DNA from: Immersiella caudata
Taxonomy: Eukaryota; Ascomycota; Sordariomycetes; Sordariales; Lasiosphaeriaceae
Assembly: GCA_030512335.1 (NCBI GenBank)
Contig: JAULSU010000006.1
Location: 434,001-498,000, forward strand
Direction: 5' to 3'
Length of the DNA stretch: 64,000 nucleotides
Part shown: positions 1 to 11,379 of the stretch, one piece after another
How positions within the stretch are numbered: the stretch's first letter is position 1
How the letters are laid out: each line of letters begins with the position of its first letter
The notes under the pieces: generated by a model
Database searches by the model: none
Told to the model about the DNA's origin: nothing
Seen by the model: the letters and a program-made list of their open reading frames with translations, nothing else
Position numbers and translations under genes: made by a program

Positions 1-1207
1 CAAGCTCAGGCCCAGCAGCAACAGAGACAGCGGGCGCAGGCTAAGCAGGCACAAAGACCCAAGTCGGCGCAACCCAGCGATCCCATCGTCGAGCAAAAGA
101 TCAGTCAGCTGCTAAACTCGATGAGGAATAAGGCCTCTATGGACGATGGTTCCCAGGGTCTGCCCCACCACAACATCCCCCGGCCAAAGAAGGACGAGGA
201 GGACATGGATGAGGACGAGAGGCTGCTTGCCAGCGAGGAGGGCAAGAAGCTCAGCAGTAAGGAACGCCGCCAGCTCCGGAACAAGGTTTCGGCCCGCGCC
301 TTCCGATCCAGAAGAAAGGGTAAGTTTTTATCTCCATCACAATAAATAACCTCGATGCTGACTTGTCATAGAATACATCACCCAGCTTGAAGCCGAGATC
401 GCCACCAAGGTCACCGAGAACGGTACCCTCCGTGCTGAGAATCGCGCACTTCTCGACGAGAACAAGCGCTTGTCTGATCTGACTCGCATGCTTCTCTCCT
501 CGCCTTCTTTCTCTGATTTTCTTGACCGTCTCAGCTCCAACCCCCAGCAAGTCCCGCAACCCCAACAGCAACAGCAACAACCTCAGCAGCAGCAGCAGCA
601 GCAAGAAAACTCCCGCCAAGTCCCAAAGGACGTCAACCCTTACACTGCCCAACAGCAACTGCAACACCAGCACATCAGCCTCGCCATGATCCCGGAGCAG
701 AACATGGACTTCTCCATGCTCAACATGGACACCGCTGATGCCTTCAACTACCAACCCCAAGTCTTTACCGTGCTCGAGACCCCCGAGCCCACCCTTGACG
801 CCGCCATCCTCTCGGGCAAGAGCTCCAACATTGTTGATGAGCAGTTTGACTTGGAGGAGGAGAAGGTTGATATGCCCGTCATCGAGCGACCGGCTGCCGT
901 TAAGGAGGAGGTCTCCACCATCTCGGCGCCCGTCGATGAGAAGTTCGAGAGCGACCCTGCTTTCGCGCTCTACCACGACGCTCCCATCGCCGAGACAACA
1001 GCACCTGTCGAGCTCGACACTGAAGGTCTATCAAATATCGACATCTTCGGTGGCATCGAGCCCGAGAAGGTGCTTGCGCGGTACGAACTGGTGAACACTT
1101 CTGAAGACGACGCTGCCGTCACGCTTGCCATGGCTCGGGTTCAACGCATCAGCGCAAATCTCGAAGGCGTAATGGCGAGGTTAGAACTGTTGACAGTCGA
1201 GTTATAG
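1..1207 (+). CDS. bZIP transcription factor, 5' partial
   Basis: Nuclear DNA-binding regulator, family level call. The frame is open from base 1, so the N-terminus lies outside the window. Two exons: 1-319 and 372-1207, with a 52-bp intron 320-371 (GTAAGT...CATAG) inside the basic region; splicing restores the basic motif NKVSARAFRSRRKEYI (N-x7-R signature) followed by a leucine/hydrophobic heptad zipper rich in ENxxL repeats. Downstream are the segment LTRMLLSSPSFSDFL, a glutamine-rich tract (about 547-606, CAG/CAA mixed) and an acidic C-terminal half with a final amphipathic helix. The upstream visible part is also Gln-rich. Basic region plus SPxFSxFL block matches a conserved fungal bZIP group, but I do not assign a gene name. 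Target genes unknown. Confidence 0.9.
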
Positions 1208-2050
1208 TTGGCATTGACCCCTTTGGTGTTTTGATGGCTGGCGGGCTTAAATTTCTTCTGTGCATATGGACCAACATTATTCCCTTTTTATTGTTATTGG
1301 CGGGTCATCACGGCGTTGCTAGGTGCTCTTTACTACATTCTGTTGGATCTTGGGATGTCAACCTCGCGGCCTGAAAAGAGTCAGCGAGTAGTCTCTCTTC
1401 TGCTTGTTATAGAGAGGACGGGAGGCGGAGGGGTGTATTTGGGCTTATGATTACATGATATTGGTGAGGAGGATTCAGATAGGAAGGATGGATTGGAGAT
1501 AAAAGGACTGAAGCTGGCTAAGGCCACGTCATGTATCTGGATGGTATTGACCACCCGACTCAGTTAGACAGTAAGAAATGGACTCAAATCTGTAATGCCA
1601 TGTCCAGTCAAAACCCGCTGTGTCTGCATGTCTAGCTGTCTTTCGGGTTATTGCCACAACGCCTTATCATCCCTGAAACCTTACAACTGTTTAGCTTATC
1701 GACAAAACTTTGATGATCCATATCTTGTGTCCTCATTTTTCGACCACGGCCCTAGTGTTTGTGTTTTTGACACGTATCGTCCACCCATGGCTGCAAGCCA
1801 TGAAGTCAAAATCCAAAGCTTGCCCTACCGGCACTGAATTGTCTCCGGCCTTGTTCCAAAGGATACTTCAAGGCAATATATACGTATCCAGTTGCCGTCG
1901 TGGCATTCCTCGCGCCCTCACCAAGTCACTGCTACTAGGTCCGAACTCAGCACCACTCCTAGTAGTCGATCTCATCCCTCCATGTGCACCGAACAGGGGA
2001 CTCATCACCCATCAGCTTGGAACAAGCGGTACCGAGACATCAACATCACA
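1208..2050. other. intergenic, nothing recognised
   Basis: About 840 bp between the bZIP stop and the small membrane-protein start. It should hold the bZIP 3' UTR and the promoter of the next gene. Short open frames here have no coding character. Confidence 0.6.
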
Positions 2051-2384
2051 ATGGCCACCGCTCAAAAGCCCCAAACACAATCTGAGCCCTCTTTCTCCTG
2101 GGGGACAGCCGGGTATGCTGTGTCCCGTTTCAGAGTATTTGACCGTAAATGTAGCCCCCCTCAGCCTCCTGGTCTTCGTCTTCATGGCTCTGACCGCACA
2201 ACATCACACTGCCAGAGCGCTCGCGAAGAAGGGGATTGTATGGGCTTTGTGTAATGGCTTATTTTGTGGCGGCCTTGCGCTGATAGCCTACGAAAACGCA
2301 AGTGCTTGCAAGAAGGCGAAGCAGGCCGAGCGGCAGCGGTATTGGGAAAACTACGGAAACCTTGGTCGATTCGGCAGGTTGTAG
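2051..2384 (+). CDS. small two-TM membrane protein, hypothetical
   Basis: Two exons reconstructed by eye: 2051-2112 and 2165-2384, with a 52-bp intron 2113-2164 (GTATGC...CCTCAG) that preserves frame. The product is 93 residues: a polar N-terminus MATAQKPQTQSEPSFSWGTA, a first hydrophobic segment beginning LLVFVFMALTAQ, a basic linker, a second segment IVWALCNGLFCGGLALIAYE, and a charged C-terminal tail with KKAKQAERQRYWENYG. The start has a good context (CACAATGGCC). The two hydrophobic segments and charged flanks suggest an integral membrane protein with a short loop. I do not recognise the family. An unspliced frame from 1710 covers only exon 2 and is less plausible because its upstream part lacks coding character. 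Confidence 0.55.
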
Positions 2385-3122
2385 TGCTGTGGTTGGCATC
2401 GCACTCTTGCCGTTGTAGCTCCTTCTTGGGTGGACGTTGAGTAAAGTTTGAGCGGTTTTGTTTCAGGGGCCCGGGGTGGTGGACTTGCATGTCGATGTTG
2501 GTTCGCCGAAGGGTCTCAGCATAAAAGATGTACCCACACATTCAGGACCTCTCACCTCACTCACCCCCTATCGCCAACAAGAACGATTACTCTCTCAAAA
2601 ATCTGATCCAAAGGCCTCATTTCGCGCAACCTTTGGGGTTTCCTTCCCGGTCTTCCCTTCCTAGTCAACCTCCTCAACATATCGGACCCTATGGTGCTCA
2701 CGGAGACGAGGAGCTGCGGCTCCTCATCATCATTTTTCCTGTTGACTTGGACCAACAACGGAGCGTCAGCTTGACCAATGAGGTATGCTTCCGGATGTTT
2801 TAGTGTTCACTGTGTTGGCGGCAATGCCTTTTTCCACTTCGAGGAGGCTCTCTTGGCAGCATGATACTGCCGTCCAAAAGAGTGCAGTCGAATTTGCCCA
2901 GGAAGCTCCCTCATTCACACGGCACCTAACTGCGCCAGTCTCGAGACACTGAGCTGTCATGTAGGCGAACGTAGCCACGTCCTCGGAGCCCGCAATCATC
3001 CTCGCACAGTAGTTTTCCTTTCGGCAGGGAAGCCGGAAGCATTGGAATGGCATAATGTATGGGCACACGGCGCGCGGTGCCCCCCCTCCCATCAGTACCT
3101 ACGCAATATCGTAGGTATCTTG
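2385..3122. other. intergenic between convergent genes
   Basis: About 740 bp between the small membrane protein and the 3' end of the first HET gene. No gene, repeat or RNA recognised. Confidence 0.55.
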
Positions 3123-5021
3123 TCAAATAATCCAAACTTCTCTCACAAGTCGTTCCGGAAACCCATCTTCTGCTGCGTCATGATTGATTCGCACCACGCC
3201 AACACGGGCATACGTGTCTTGGGTCCCGTGCACCGGAAGAAGCGCAAGGGCGTACTGCTGCTGCGGCTGTCCCCCAACCGCAAGGCAGACCAACGGACGT
3301 GCCCTGCCCATCCGCCCTGGTGTTTCTCTGGTGGGGTTATCGAGCAAGAGCATGCCGATACGCGTCGTATATGAGCCATCGTCGTACACATAAGTGGGTG
3401 ACTCCCTCCGGTCCCCGATTCTCACCCACAACCCCTCGATGACCGGCCCGCTGATGCGCAGCCTGGCCGCGGTAATTTCGCCGAATGGATTCTCAGCGTC
3501 TGCCAATGACACTTGACAGTCGATAAATCTCGCGTGCCAGGTAGCACCACCGCGCCGATTTGCTCTCGACAGCACGTTCCCGTCTATGGATGCCCACGAC
3601 CATGAAGGTGCACGGTAGTTGTCGGTACGGCGGTAGTTCGGCGTCGGATACCAGAACCATGTGGGGTCGTGGTACCACAAAAGGTCAGCGAGGATGGTCG
3701 ATCTCCACAGTCCTGCAAGATATTGGTCGCCAGTGGCTTGGTGATATTGCCGTGCAAGGGCAGCAATTCCTGGGAATTTGTCGCTGGGTATCGTCAGTTC
3801 TCGGGAGCAGTAGTTTTCGACCAACCTGCCCCAATCAGGAATCCCGGGAAGCGAAGGAAGTCTGTATCCTAGCACCGTGTTGTAGGGTCTTGCTTTGCTG
3901 TCCATGTTCCCAATCGTCCCCCTGTCGCATTGCCAGACGAGGCCGAGCGCCGTGTACATGAGGATCCTCGGGGAGAGGAGGTGCTCCTGCAACGTCCATG
4001 CGCGTTTGTAGATGGGCTCCCCGCCCAAGTTGCGCTCACTACTGAGCCAGTACACGGCCACCACGCCATACGCCCCTAGACAGGGCAACAGGCATCGGCC
4101 TCTGGAGAAGAGCCCGCCGTCGGAATCTCTCGCGGCCGCGGCGGAGATGGTGATGTGAGCATTGCTGTACACACGCCCCATTTGATTCACCTCGCTCATC
4201 CAGTCGTCACGCGCTTGGCTATCGCTCCCCTGCATAATGCACAACGCATCCACCCACAAATAACGCAACCCGAGTTCTCGGGTGAGGTGAACAGCATCGC
4301 GAAGAGTCCATGGTAGGGACTCTAGAGAAAACCCGGCCTGATGCTCTTGGAGGGTTGCCGAAGTGGTTCCGGTAAATGTGGTTTTGCCCCAGCAGTAGGA
4401 AAGAGCGGCATACTTCATGTTCCCAGGGTTCGTATCTGTAGTGTTCGTACAGAGTCGTAGCCGGTCCGCGTTTGCTTCCCCTACGTCGACGACTCGTGTC
4501 GGGAAAAACCCATCTGCGCGCGTGCCACAGTCGTGTTCTCCTACACACCGTGCCAGACACATTCTCGCAAGCTCGTGCGAGTTAACCCTTCTTTCTATGC
4601 TACATCCGGATGACTGAAGGACCGTCTCAAAGCCGCGCACGTCTGCGGCTAGGTAGTTTAATACCCCCAGTTCTCCAAGTTAAACACGTCACATCAGAGG
4701 CAGCTTACCATCAAAGGAATCGTTTGACTGCACTGGACAGCGCAGCATGAACTCTGCCCTGCGGAGTAGCCCACGAGAAAAGACGGAGGCGAAAAGTTGA
4801 GTATGCCGCTTCTCAAGGGCCACGTGGTAGTCGTCGTCCATACTAGGTTCCAGTCGTAGGGCATCGGTGAGCAGGCAGCAAAAATGGCAGCCGTTGCGTG
4901 CCGCGCACAAAATTTCTGGCACCGAGGCATGCTCAAAATCCTGGTTCATGCCCATCGCGGGAATTGTAATGCAGCTGCATATGGCACAGAGCTTGGGATC
5001 AGCTCTCCAAGATTGGCTCAT
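3123..5021 (-). CDS. HET-domain heterokaryon incompatibility protein (1)
   Basis: Predicted cell-death/non-self recognition protein. Exon 1 5021-4709 and exon 2 from 4642 (CAG acceptor) or 4648 (TAG acceptor, same frame) to 3123; intron donor GTAAGC at 4708. Product about 610-612 residues. The N-terminus has cysteine pairs (LCAICSC, GCHFCCLL) as often found before the HET domain. The HET domain (about residues 180-285) shows YAALSYCWG, LPWTLRDAV, LRYLWVDALCIMQ, DDWMSEVNQMGRVYSNAHITIS. The C-terminal half is the usual poorly conserved region. It is the first of two HET genes on the same strand, with an NPP1-type gene between them. The recognised partner allele or effector cannot be told from sequence. 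Confidence 0.92.
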
Positions 5022-5489
5022 AATAGTGGTGTGGTAGTGACAGCGTTGAGGAAGTGAAGGGGGTTAACGGCCTGGTGGAGCTGAAGTGTCTCATCGAGGC
5101 TTGGGGCAATTTGCCAAACTTCCCCTGCCAATCGCCGTAATCGGCTGCGGACAATGCGGGGTCACGGTCTGCAAGACAGATTCGCTGTGGTGGCTTGGAG
5201 TCCTCCTCCTTCCGTTCAGGGCCACCATTGGCCACCTTACACAGTACGCAAAGGAAGGCACGTTTTGCAGCTTGAGGCACGGTATTACGTTTGGAGAGGT
5301 TTTTCATCCAAGTACATCCTACAATCTCCGGTTTATGTAAGAGTTGATCTGAATCTGAAATGTGAGAGGAGAGCCATGGTTCCAATCATTAACAAACTAT
5401 GGGAAATCTATCAAGAACCACACAAAACAAAACACATCCAACGAAAACAACAACTCGACACACAAGTCCAAGGTTAAAGGAGCACCTCC
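5022..5489. other. intergenic, HET1 promoter side
   Basis: About 470 bp containing the presumed HET1 promoter and the 3' UTR of the NPP1-type gene. A 128-residue minus frame here overlaps the HET1 start in another frame and has no recognisable features. Confidence 0.5.
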
Positions 5490-6320
5490 CTAAATTCCCG
5501 GCTGATACTCCGGCGCAATTTTGTAGCAGCCCACATTATCACAATAATCCCTCGCCCAATTGATCCACCACCGAAAGTTCCAATTGTCACCATTCGGATC
5601 GTTCTTGACAACCATCGACGCAGACCCAAAGTCCGCCTTGGACAACTTCTCCCTCAAATTCCCCGGAATCTCATCCCAATTCAGCAATCCCGCCCCCGCC
5701 CCCCACCGCCAGCTCTTCCAGTGATTCTCCGGCGGCTCATCTCCCTTGCTAGCAAACCGAAACGCGTGCGTGCGCAGGCCATCGCGGTGGTAGACAACCT
5801 TGACATGCGTGCCCTGCTCCCAGCCAATGTAGGGTCCCTCGCCGACCTTGCGCGTGTCCATGCGGCTGTGCTGCGATACCTGGATGTACCTAGCCTGGTT
5901 GTCCTGCACCCACACGACGATGTGCTCCCAGTCGTGGCGGTGACTGCCGGCACCACCGGCGACGCCGCTGCGGTCGGCTTCAAAGTAGTAGTCGTAGACG
6001 TGGGCGCACCATCCGTTGCTGCAGCGGCTGCGCACGTAGACATTGGTCTTGGCGAGGCGCTCTTCTTTGCGGCAGTACTTGAGGATCTCGGAGTCGCCCT
6101 TGGAAGGGCTTTGGCCTGCGTTGATGGTTCCTGCGGAATTGATGGCGGCGACGTTGTAGCAGCTGTCCGTGTCGTAGTCGAGTGCCGGCGACCACTTCAG
6201 CTGTTCGGCTGTCGATTTGGGGCCGAGAGGCGTCAGGAGCTCTCGGGGCTGGAGCTGGAGGGGATTGCCGCTGGCCAGGGAAGCAACAACCCCGAGGGCC
6301 GCAAGTGCTCTCAAAGCCAT
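5490..6320 (-). CDS. secreted NPP1-type necrosis-inducing-like protein (NLP)
   Basis: Member of the NPP1 family of secreted proteins; some members are cytolytic to plant membranes, others are not. The start at 6320 is chosen over an upstream in-frame start at 6440 because it puts a signal peptide at the N-terminus (MALRALAALGVVASLASG, cleavage near residue 18-20). Mature protein about 257 residues, single exon. Family signatures: HVYDYYFEAD corresponds to the motif I region and SHRHDWE to the GHRHDWE heptapeptide, with first-position Gly replaced by Ser; acidic and His residues that bind the metal in the family appear kept. At least five cysteines. Lies between two HET genes on the same strand. 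Activity is not inferable; the motif changes argue against a classical cytolytic type. Confidence 0.9.
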   Translation of the reverse strand: MALRALAALGVVASLASGNPLQLQPRELLTPLGPKSTAEQLKWSPALDYDTDSCYNVAAINSAGTINAGQSPSKGDSEILKYCRKEERLAKTNVYVRSRCSNGWCAHVYDYYFEADRSGVAGGAGSHRHDWEHIVVWVQDNQARYIQVSQHSRMDTRKVGEGPYIGWEQGTHVKVVYHRDGLRTHAFRFASKGDEPPENHWKSWRWGAGAGLLNWDEIPGNLREKLSKADFGSASMVVKNDPNGDNWNFRWWINWARDYCDNVGCYKIAPEYQPGI

Positions 6321-7098
6321 GGCTGATGTTTTGCAGTGATGGCGTGATGGTGTGATGAGTGCGTGCTGGCTTGATTGACTCTGGGAACACTGGTGTTTTA
6401 ATACAAGCTCAATACATGATGTGCGTCCTCCCCTAGGCACCTGAGCCTCAGGCTTGGCACGTTAATCCGCGTAGCCGTAAGACGGACGCCTAAGATGGCC
6501 CAGCCTGAAAGTACGACTCTGGCCTGACAAAAATCGCTCACGTCAGGCGGTACAGACAAACTTGATGCTTTGTAGGTAATTTTGATTGGTCGTTAGCCTG
6601 TGAATGAAATTGCTGTAGCTTCACGTGGTTACACACAGCTCCAAACGGAGATCTCAGGGTCCTCATATGCGGTAATTCACTAGCACACCGTCCGATCAGC
6701 CCGAAGCCCTTCTATCGACTCACTTACGATACACGAGATGTCCGAGTAAAACAATAAATCCTGCATCCGTCAGACGACACTGAGCGAGTTGGGATCAGTT
6801 GTGCGACGATGACGTGACTTTGTGGGAGTGGTGATGGCAATGGTATAGCCGAAAGAATGGAGGGCTGACTTGATCAGTCGTTCTTTTTACCCTCGGCAGA
6901 TCCGCGAGTCATTATTGAGACACCATTTTTAGGTAGCATGACAGCCAGATGGCCTTCGACGCGCTCAAGGGCCGATCGATGCATCCCAGAATCTTTCCCA
7001 ATGGCGATGCAAGGTACCTGCCGCCCGGCCCTCGTCAACACCAACCCGCAAGGCAGAGAGACTCTCGAAGCCGGATAACCCCCCAGCAATCTGCCTGC
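6321..7098. other. intergenic, NLP promoter side
   Basis: About 780 bp upstream of the NPP1-type gene and downstream of HET2. No gene recognised; presumed promoter of the NLP gene and 3' UTR of HET2. Confidence 0.5.
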
Positions 7099-9307
7099 CT
7101 AGACCAGGTGAATCCCCGTCTCCCGTACCCCAGGCAAATCCGGCACATCAACTTTTCTATTCCCAAAACCCCACCACAACCTTTCTCGCGCCTCCACAAC
7201 CGCTACTCCCACGCGGTGGTATTCAGTCCCCCCAGGACTCGTTCGCTTGATAATGAGAAGAAAATAGGTGAAACAGTCCTGGTTCTGCTGTTTCATGTAC
7301 TTGGCCACATGAACGACTCTGTAAGCGGAGCTGGTCGCAGCGAGAACTTCCTGGGCTCTGTCAAAGAAGACACTCCCCGAGAGAGGATGGTCGAAGCTGG
7401 GAGCCGTGATACGGCACGACAAGAAGGGTTCCCATTTGCTTCGAGTAGGAGTAATCTCGAAGATCCACTCCGATAGCGGTGTAGTAAATACCTGTTCGCG
7501 AGGCTTGCTGAGGAACCGGACGTTAGAGACGGGACCTGACAGGGTTAACCGTGCAGTCACCAGCGTGGAGGATCCTGGGACACCGGACCACTGGAGCTGA
7601 TGAGCAGTATCCTTTACCAGCATATCCAATGAGAGAACCCGCTGCGGAAAGTTGAATTCATGGGACGTTTCGAACGGATGAGCCACGAGTGCTGGAAGCG
7701 GTATCGACATCCAAGACCAAGACGGAAACACCGGCGTGCGCGGTTGCTCAGACGCTGACGGGACCTTCAAGAACCACAGCAAATGTTGGGCCAGCTTGTC
7801 AGCCCATAAGCCAAGAATTGGCGTGCCATTGCTGAGTTGTTGGAAATGCTGCGTAAGCCCCCAAAACGCAGGCAATACGTCCTTGCCAAGGGTGAGTCGA
7901 CGGCGCGTGTACTGAGATACCCAGGTCCACCAAAGGAGGTCGAAATTGAATGCCCAACGGCCATCCCCGGGCCCCCCATTCCATCGCCAAAAGGTGTAAT
8001 CCCGATCGTCTCTGGTGTAACTTTGGGAGAACTGGCCAGGGGGTTCAGGCATCTGGAATACCGGGCCCAGAGGAGGAATCTTTTGCCCAGGGGAATCTGC
8101 CGGCGCTGGGCAATGGCTTTCTGTTTGGCCTGTCGTATGGCATTGCCACACCAGCTCCGTATTAGTCATGTGCAGGATTCGTCTGGAGAGCATCTTCTCC
8201 TGAAACACCCATCCTCGGCTATGGATAGGGTATCTGTTGAAGTCTTGTGGGCGCACTGATCTGGAGGGTCGGAATGACATGGCGACAACGTTGTCCTGCG
8301 AATCGCATGCATCATCCGACTTTTTCTTGAAATAGAAGGGTTGCATGCATGGGAGGATGTCTCGGACGTTGCTTTTCATCTGACAGCTCTCGGCCGTTCC
8401 TGTCGAGAGAGTCACCCAAGCTCCCTGGTATGTCGCTCCCATCTTTGACGATTCTTCCTCCCAGTCAGGAGGGCTGTCCTGGATTATGCACAACGAGTCG
8501 ATCCAGATATAGCGAATGCCAAGTGCCCTAGCCATGGCTACAGCATCCTGGAAAGTGGGCGGCAGTTCCGTGTAAGGAATCCTAACCAAGTAGCTCTGGA
8601 GTTTCTGAAGCGTCGTCTTGACTGCTATGTCGGCCACACCCCAAACATGACTCAGCGCGGCGTATTGAGATGAAAAGCCCTCCCGCACCAAAACCAATCG
8701 GACGTCCAGGTTTTGTCGGCCAGTAGCACCCACATCAACGAGCCTTGCGGGTTTCAAGAGACTGGTTTTCTGCGTTACTCGACACAACGTGTGCGAACTC
8801 TCGCATTCGGACAACCACTCTTTGACCTGAGGAACGCGGTCCTTCAGGGTCAGAGGCCTTTTCTTTCGCCAAGCAGGTCGCTTTCCAAGTGCGCTGTCTA
8901 TTTGGGTCTCGTCAGCGGGTTGTCTATTCGTCGGCTAAAACGGGCTAGGCAGACTTGCCTCCCTCAATGAATGAAAAGCTGGCGACGACATCAGCAGACG
9001 TCTTCCCCATCTCCTGAATGTAGATGTTGTTGTTTCTACCGACAACTTCAAACGAGTATCCCGATCGGTACCAGTCCGTGTCTGCAAAAATACGAAGCAA
9101 TAGACGAGAAACATCAGGAGAATCTTGTGGAAGCCTTTCAAAAGCATCGTCTTCAAAAAGCGCGCGGAGAAACGCGCAAATGTCGCAACTTTCGAGGGAC
9201 TCCAGGAACTCGGCAAAACCACGTTCGTGCCGCCACCCGATGGTTCTGTAGTTCAAAAGCAGGTCTCGACACTTGTCGCATGAATTAGCCAGCGGCTTTG
9301 GCGGCAT
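7099..9307 (-). CDS. HET-domain heterokaryon incompatibility protein (2)
   Basis: Second HET protein. Start at 9307 (MPPKPLANSCDKC). Exon 1 9307-8959, exon 2 8897-7099, giving 715 residues. The best intron is 8958-8898 with a GC donor (GCAAGT), branch-like CTGAC and acceptor AATAG. A frame-compatible alternative uses a weak GT donor (GTCTGC at 8954) and acceptor ACAG at 8894. N-terminal cysteine pairs (SCDKC, SCDIC) precede the HET domain at about residues 195-285: YAALSHVWG, LPPTFQDAVAMARALGIRYI, WIDSLCIIQD, DWEEESSKMGATYQGAWVTLS. The rest (RGWVFQEKMLSRRILH, NTELVWQC) is the typical post-HET block. Divergent in sequence from HET1, so not a recent tandem copy. Confidence 0.92.
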
Positions 9308-10509
9308 GGCGCTCAGCGAGGTTGGCCAAACCTCGTGGAATGGGAGGCAGCGAGAAGAGTGTGTGACGAGATTTCGTTTGATCTGAGTTTGGCTGAGGAT
9401 GTTGAGAAAATGGAAGGAAAGCGAAGGTGATGGGAAATTTGCGCACGTCGTTGCAGCTGCCTCAGCTTGCGGTGAACAGGCAGGGGTCTGATGCCATTCG
9501 TCAACCAGCACGGAACTTCCCGGTCGGGGCAGTTCCGCTTCAAATGTTGGAGTTTCAACGACACTCGACGGGTAGACTACCTAGGTCTTGGTGGGCCGGC
9601 TGAGAGGAGCGTGCAATGCGGAGCTTTGTTTCTCAAGACTCGTTGATCTTCATGCTGCTAGTTTCAGTTATAATTGTCTCGCGCGCTTGTAGTTGCGCTT
9701 CTTAGGTCGGTTGGCAGAGCACGGGTCTAGACTGGAGCTGATAATCTCGGAAACCTTAGAGGTGTCGTAAAAGCGCATTGAGTCGAAAATGTGTAGAATT
9801 GATCAATCACTGGGGGGTTCTGGCCTAAACTGACTGCACGACACCCCCTTTGAAGGCGGGGCCCATGTCATGATTCCCGCCCTGTGTTCCTTCCAGTCAT
9901 AATACCTCAGTGCCGAATCTAAAATTTGCAGACGCAGGAATCGGGAGACGTGCTACAGGATGGTGGGCCCACAGTAGACCGTCCTCAAGGATTGGAATAA
10001 AATCCGCCCGGGATCAAATCGATCCAAGTTATCTTCTTGGCCATTTGAACAACGGTTGCTCTGTGCAGTACTGTTCATCCCTCACAAGTCATCGCTGAAA
10101 CGCTGAAACTGGAAGGCGCATCCAGAGTCTCATAGCCCCAAACTGAACTCCTTTGGGGCCGTCCCACTTCTCATCACGGCCTGGGCCAGAACGGGCGGAA
10201 CCAGAACCTCTTCATCAGGCTAAACACGCCAACGCAACACCATTGCGACAGATTTTCTCGGAAGCGAACATCTTTCCATCCAATGGCATTTATTCCCGGA
10301 TGCGGCTCTCCGTCAATGCAGATCAATGAATTCTGTCCTCAACGTCGCTTTTCACAAACCCTCAATCTCAACTTCAATCCCAACACCACCGCTCATCAGC
10401 CAGGGACGACATCGTCGAGTCAACAAAGCCTGAACGGCGCTCCCAATACAAGGCGCCGCCTATTTACTCGGCCTCAAAAAGCAACAACTCGGCACATCTC
10501 AACCGTGAG
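9308..10509. other. intergenic, divergent promoter region
   Basis: About 1.2 kb between HET2 (minus) and the oxygenase gene (plus). No gene, RNA or repeat recognised; short frames have no coding character. It should contain both promoters. Confidence 0.5.
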
Positions 10510-11379
10510 ATGCCACTAGAGCTCACCACTAAAATGACCCTCACCACATCCAACTTCCTCACCGCCTCCCTCGGCATCGCCATCGGAGCCTACCTCGCCC
10601 CCCTCCTCACCACCACCCCCATCCTCTCCAATCTAAACCTCCCCTTCCCCTTCTTTTCATCCCCCTCCCCACCCCCCTACACCTGTCCCCCCCACAACTA
10701 CACCACAACCCTAATCTCCCTCTCCCCCCTCCTAATCCACATAACCAACTTCATCCACCCCTCCGAATCAACCCACCTAATCAACCTCTCCCAACCCCTC
10801 CTAACCCCCTCCCCGCAACACGGCTCCGCCGCCACCCCGCAAACCCGCACCTCCTGGTCCGCCCCCCTCCCAGATTCCGACCCAATAACCCAATGCATCC
10901 TCCTCCGCGCTTCCTCCTTCCTCGGCACCCTCCTCTCCCCCGGACGCGACGAAATCGGCCCTTCGCAAATAGTCCGTTACCTCCCCGGTCAAAAATTCGA
11001 CCCGCACACTGATTGGTTCCCGCAACCGCGTGTTGACGACGCGGATATCGAATCGGGGAGGAGGAGGATGTATAATCGGATAGCGACGATCTTTGCGGTG
11101 TTGCAGGCGAATCACACGGGGGGAGGGGAGACGTGGTTTCCAAAGGTGGAGGCGATCACGCCGCAGGAGAGGTGGGAAGGAGGAGAGAGAATTTGGAGGT
11201 TGCATGAGGAGGGTGGGTTGGCATTCAAGGCGGTGGCGGGGAATGCGTTGTTTTGGGTGAATATTGGGCAGGATGGGGCGGGGGATCAGAGGACGGTGCA
11301 TGCTGGGTTGCCTGTGCAAGGGGGGACCAAGTACGGGATGAATATTTGGCCGAGGGTGTTCTTTGGGCCGGATGCGTAG
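10510..11379 (+). CDS. prolyl 4-hydroxylase-like 2OG-Fe(II) oxygenase, membrane anchored
   Basis: Fe(II)/2-oxoglutarate dioxygenase of the P4H alpha-like family. Iron ligands are visible: H166-T-D168 in FDPHTDWF and H264 in QRTVHAGLPV; K274 in GTKYGMNIWPR fits the 2-oxoglutarate-binding lysine. Other family features are QIVRYLPGQ, NRIATIFAVLQ, GGGETWFP and GNALFWVN. Single exon, 289 residues from 10510, or 281 from ATG 10534, whose context (AAAATGA) is at least as good. An N-terminal hydrophobic stretch (FLTASLGIAIGAYLAPLL) suggests a signal anchor and an ER/Golgi-lumen catalytic domain. The substrate is unknown. Base composition is odd: the first half is C-rich and almost G-free, the second half G-rich (see findings). 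Confidence 0.88.
   Translation: MPLELTTKMTLTTSNFLTASLGIAIGAYLAPLLTTTPILSNLNLPFPFFSSPSPPPYTCPPHNYTTTLISLSPLLIHITNFIHPSESTHLINLSQPLLTPSPQHGSAATPQTRTSWSAPLPDSDPITQCILLRASSFLGTLLSPGRDEIGPSQIVRYLPGQKFDPHTDWFPQPRVDDADIESGRRRMYNRIATIFAVLQANHTGGGETWFPKVEAITPQERWEGGERIWRLHEEGGLAFKAVAGNALFWVNIGQDGAGDQRTVHAGLPVQGGTKYGMNIWPRVFFGPDA

Noticed and set aside
4999..5385. 128-codon minus frame upstream of HET1
   Set aside because: No recognisable features and overlaps the HET1 start in another frame; more likely 5' leader sequence.
5721..6326. 201-codon plus-strand frame over the NLP gene
   Set aside because: Antisense shadow; the minus strand has the signal peptide and NPP1 motifs.
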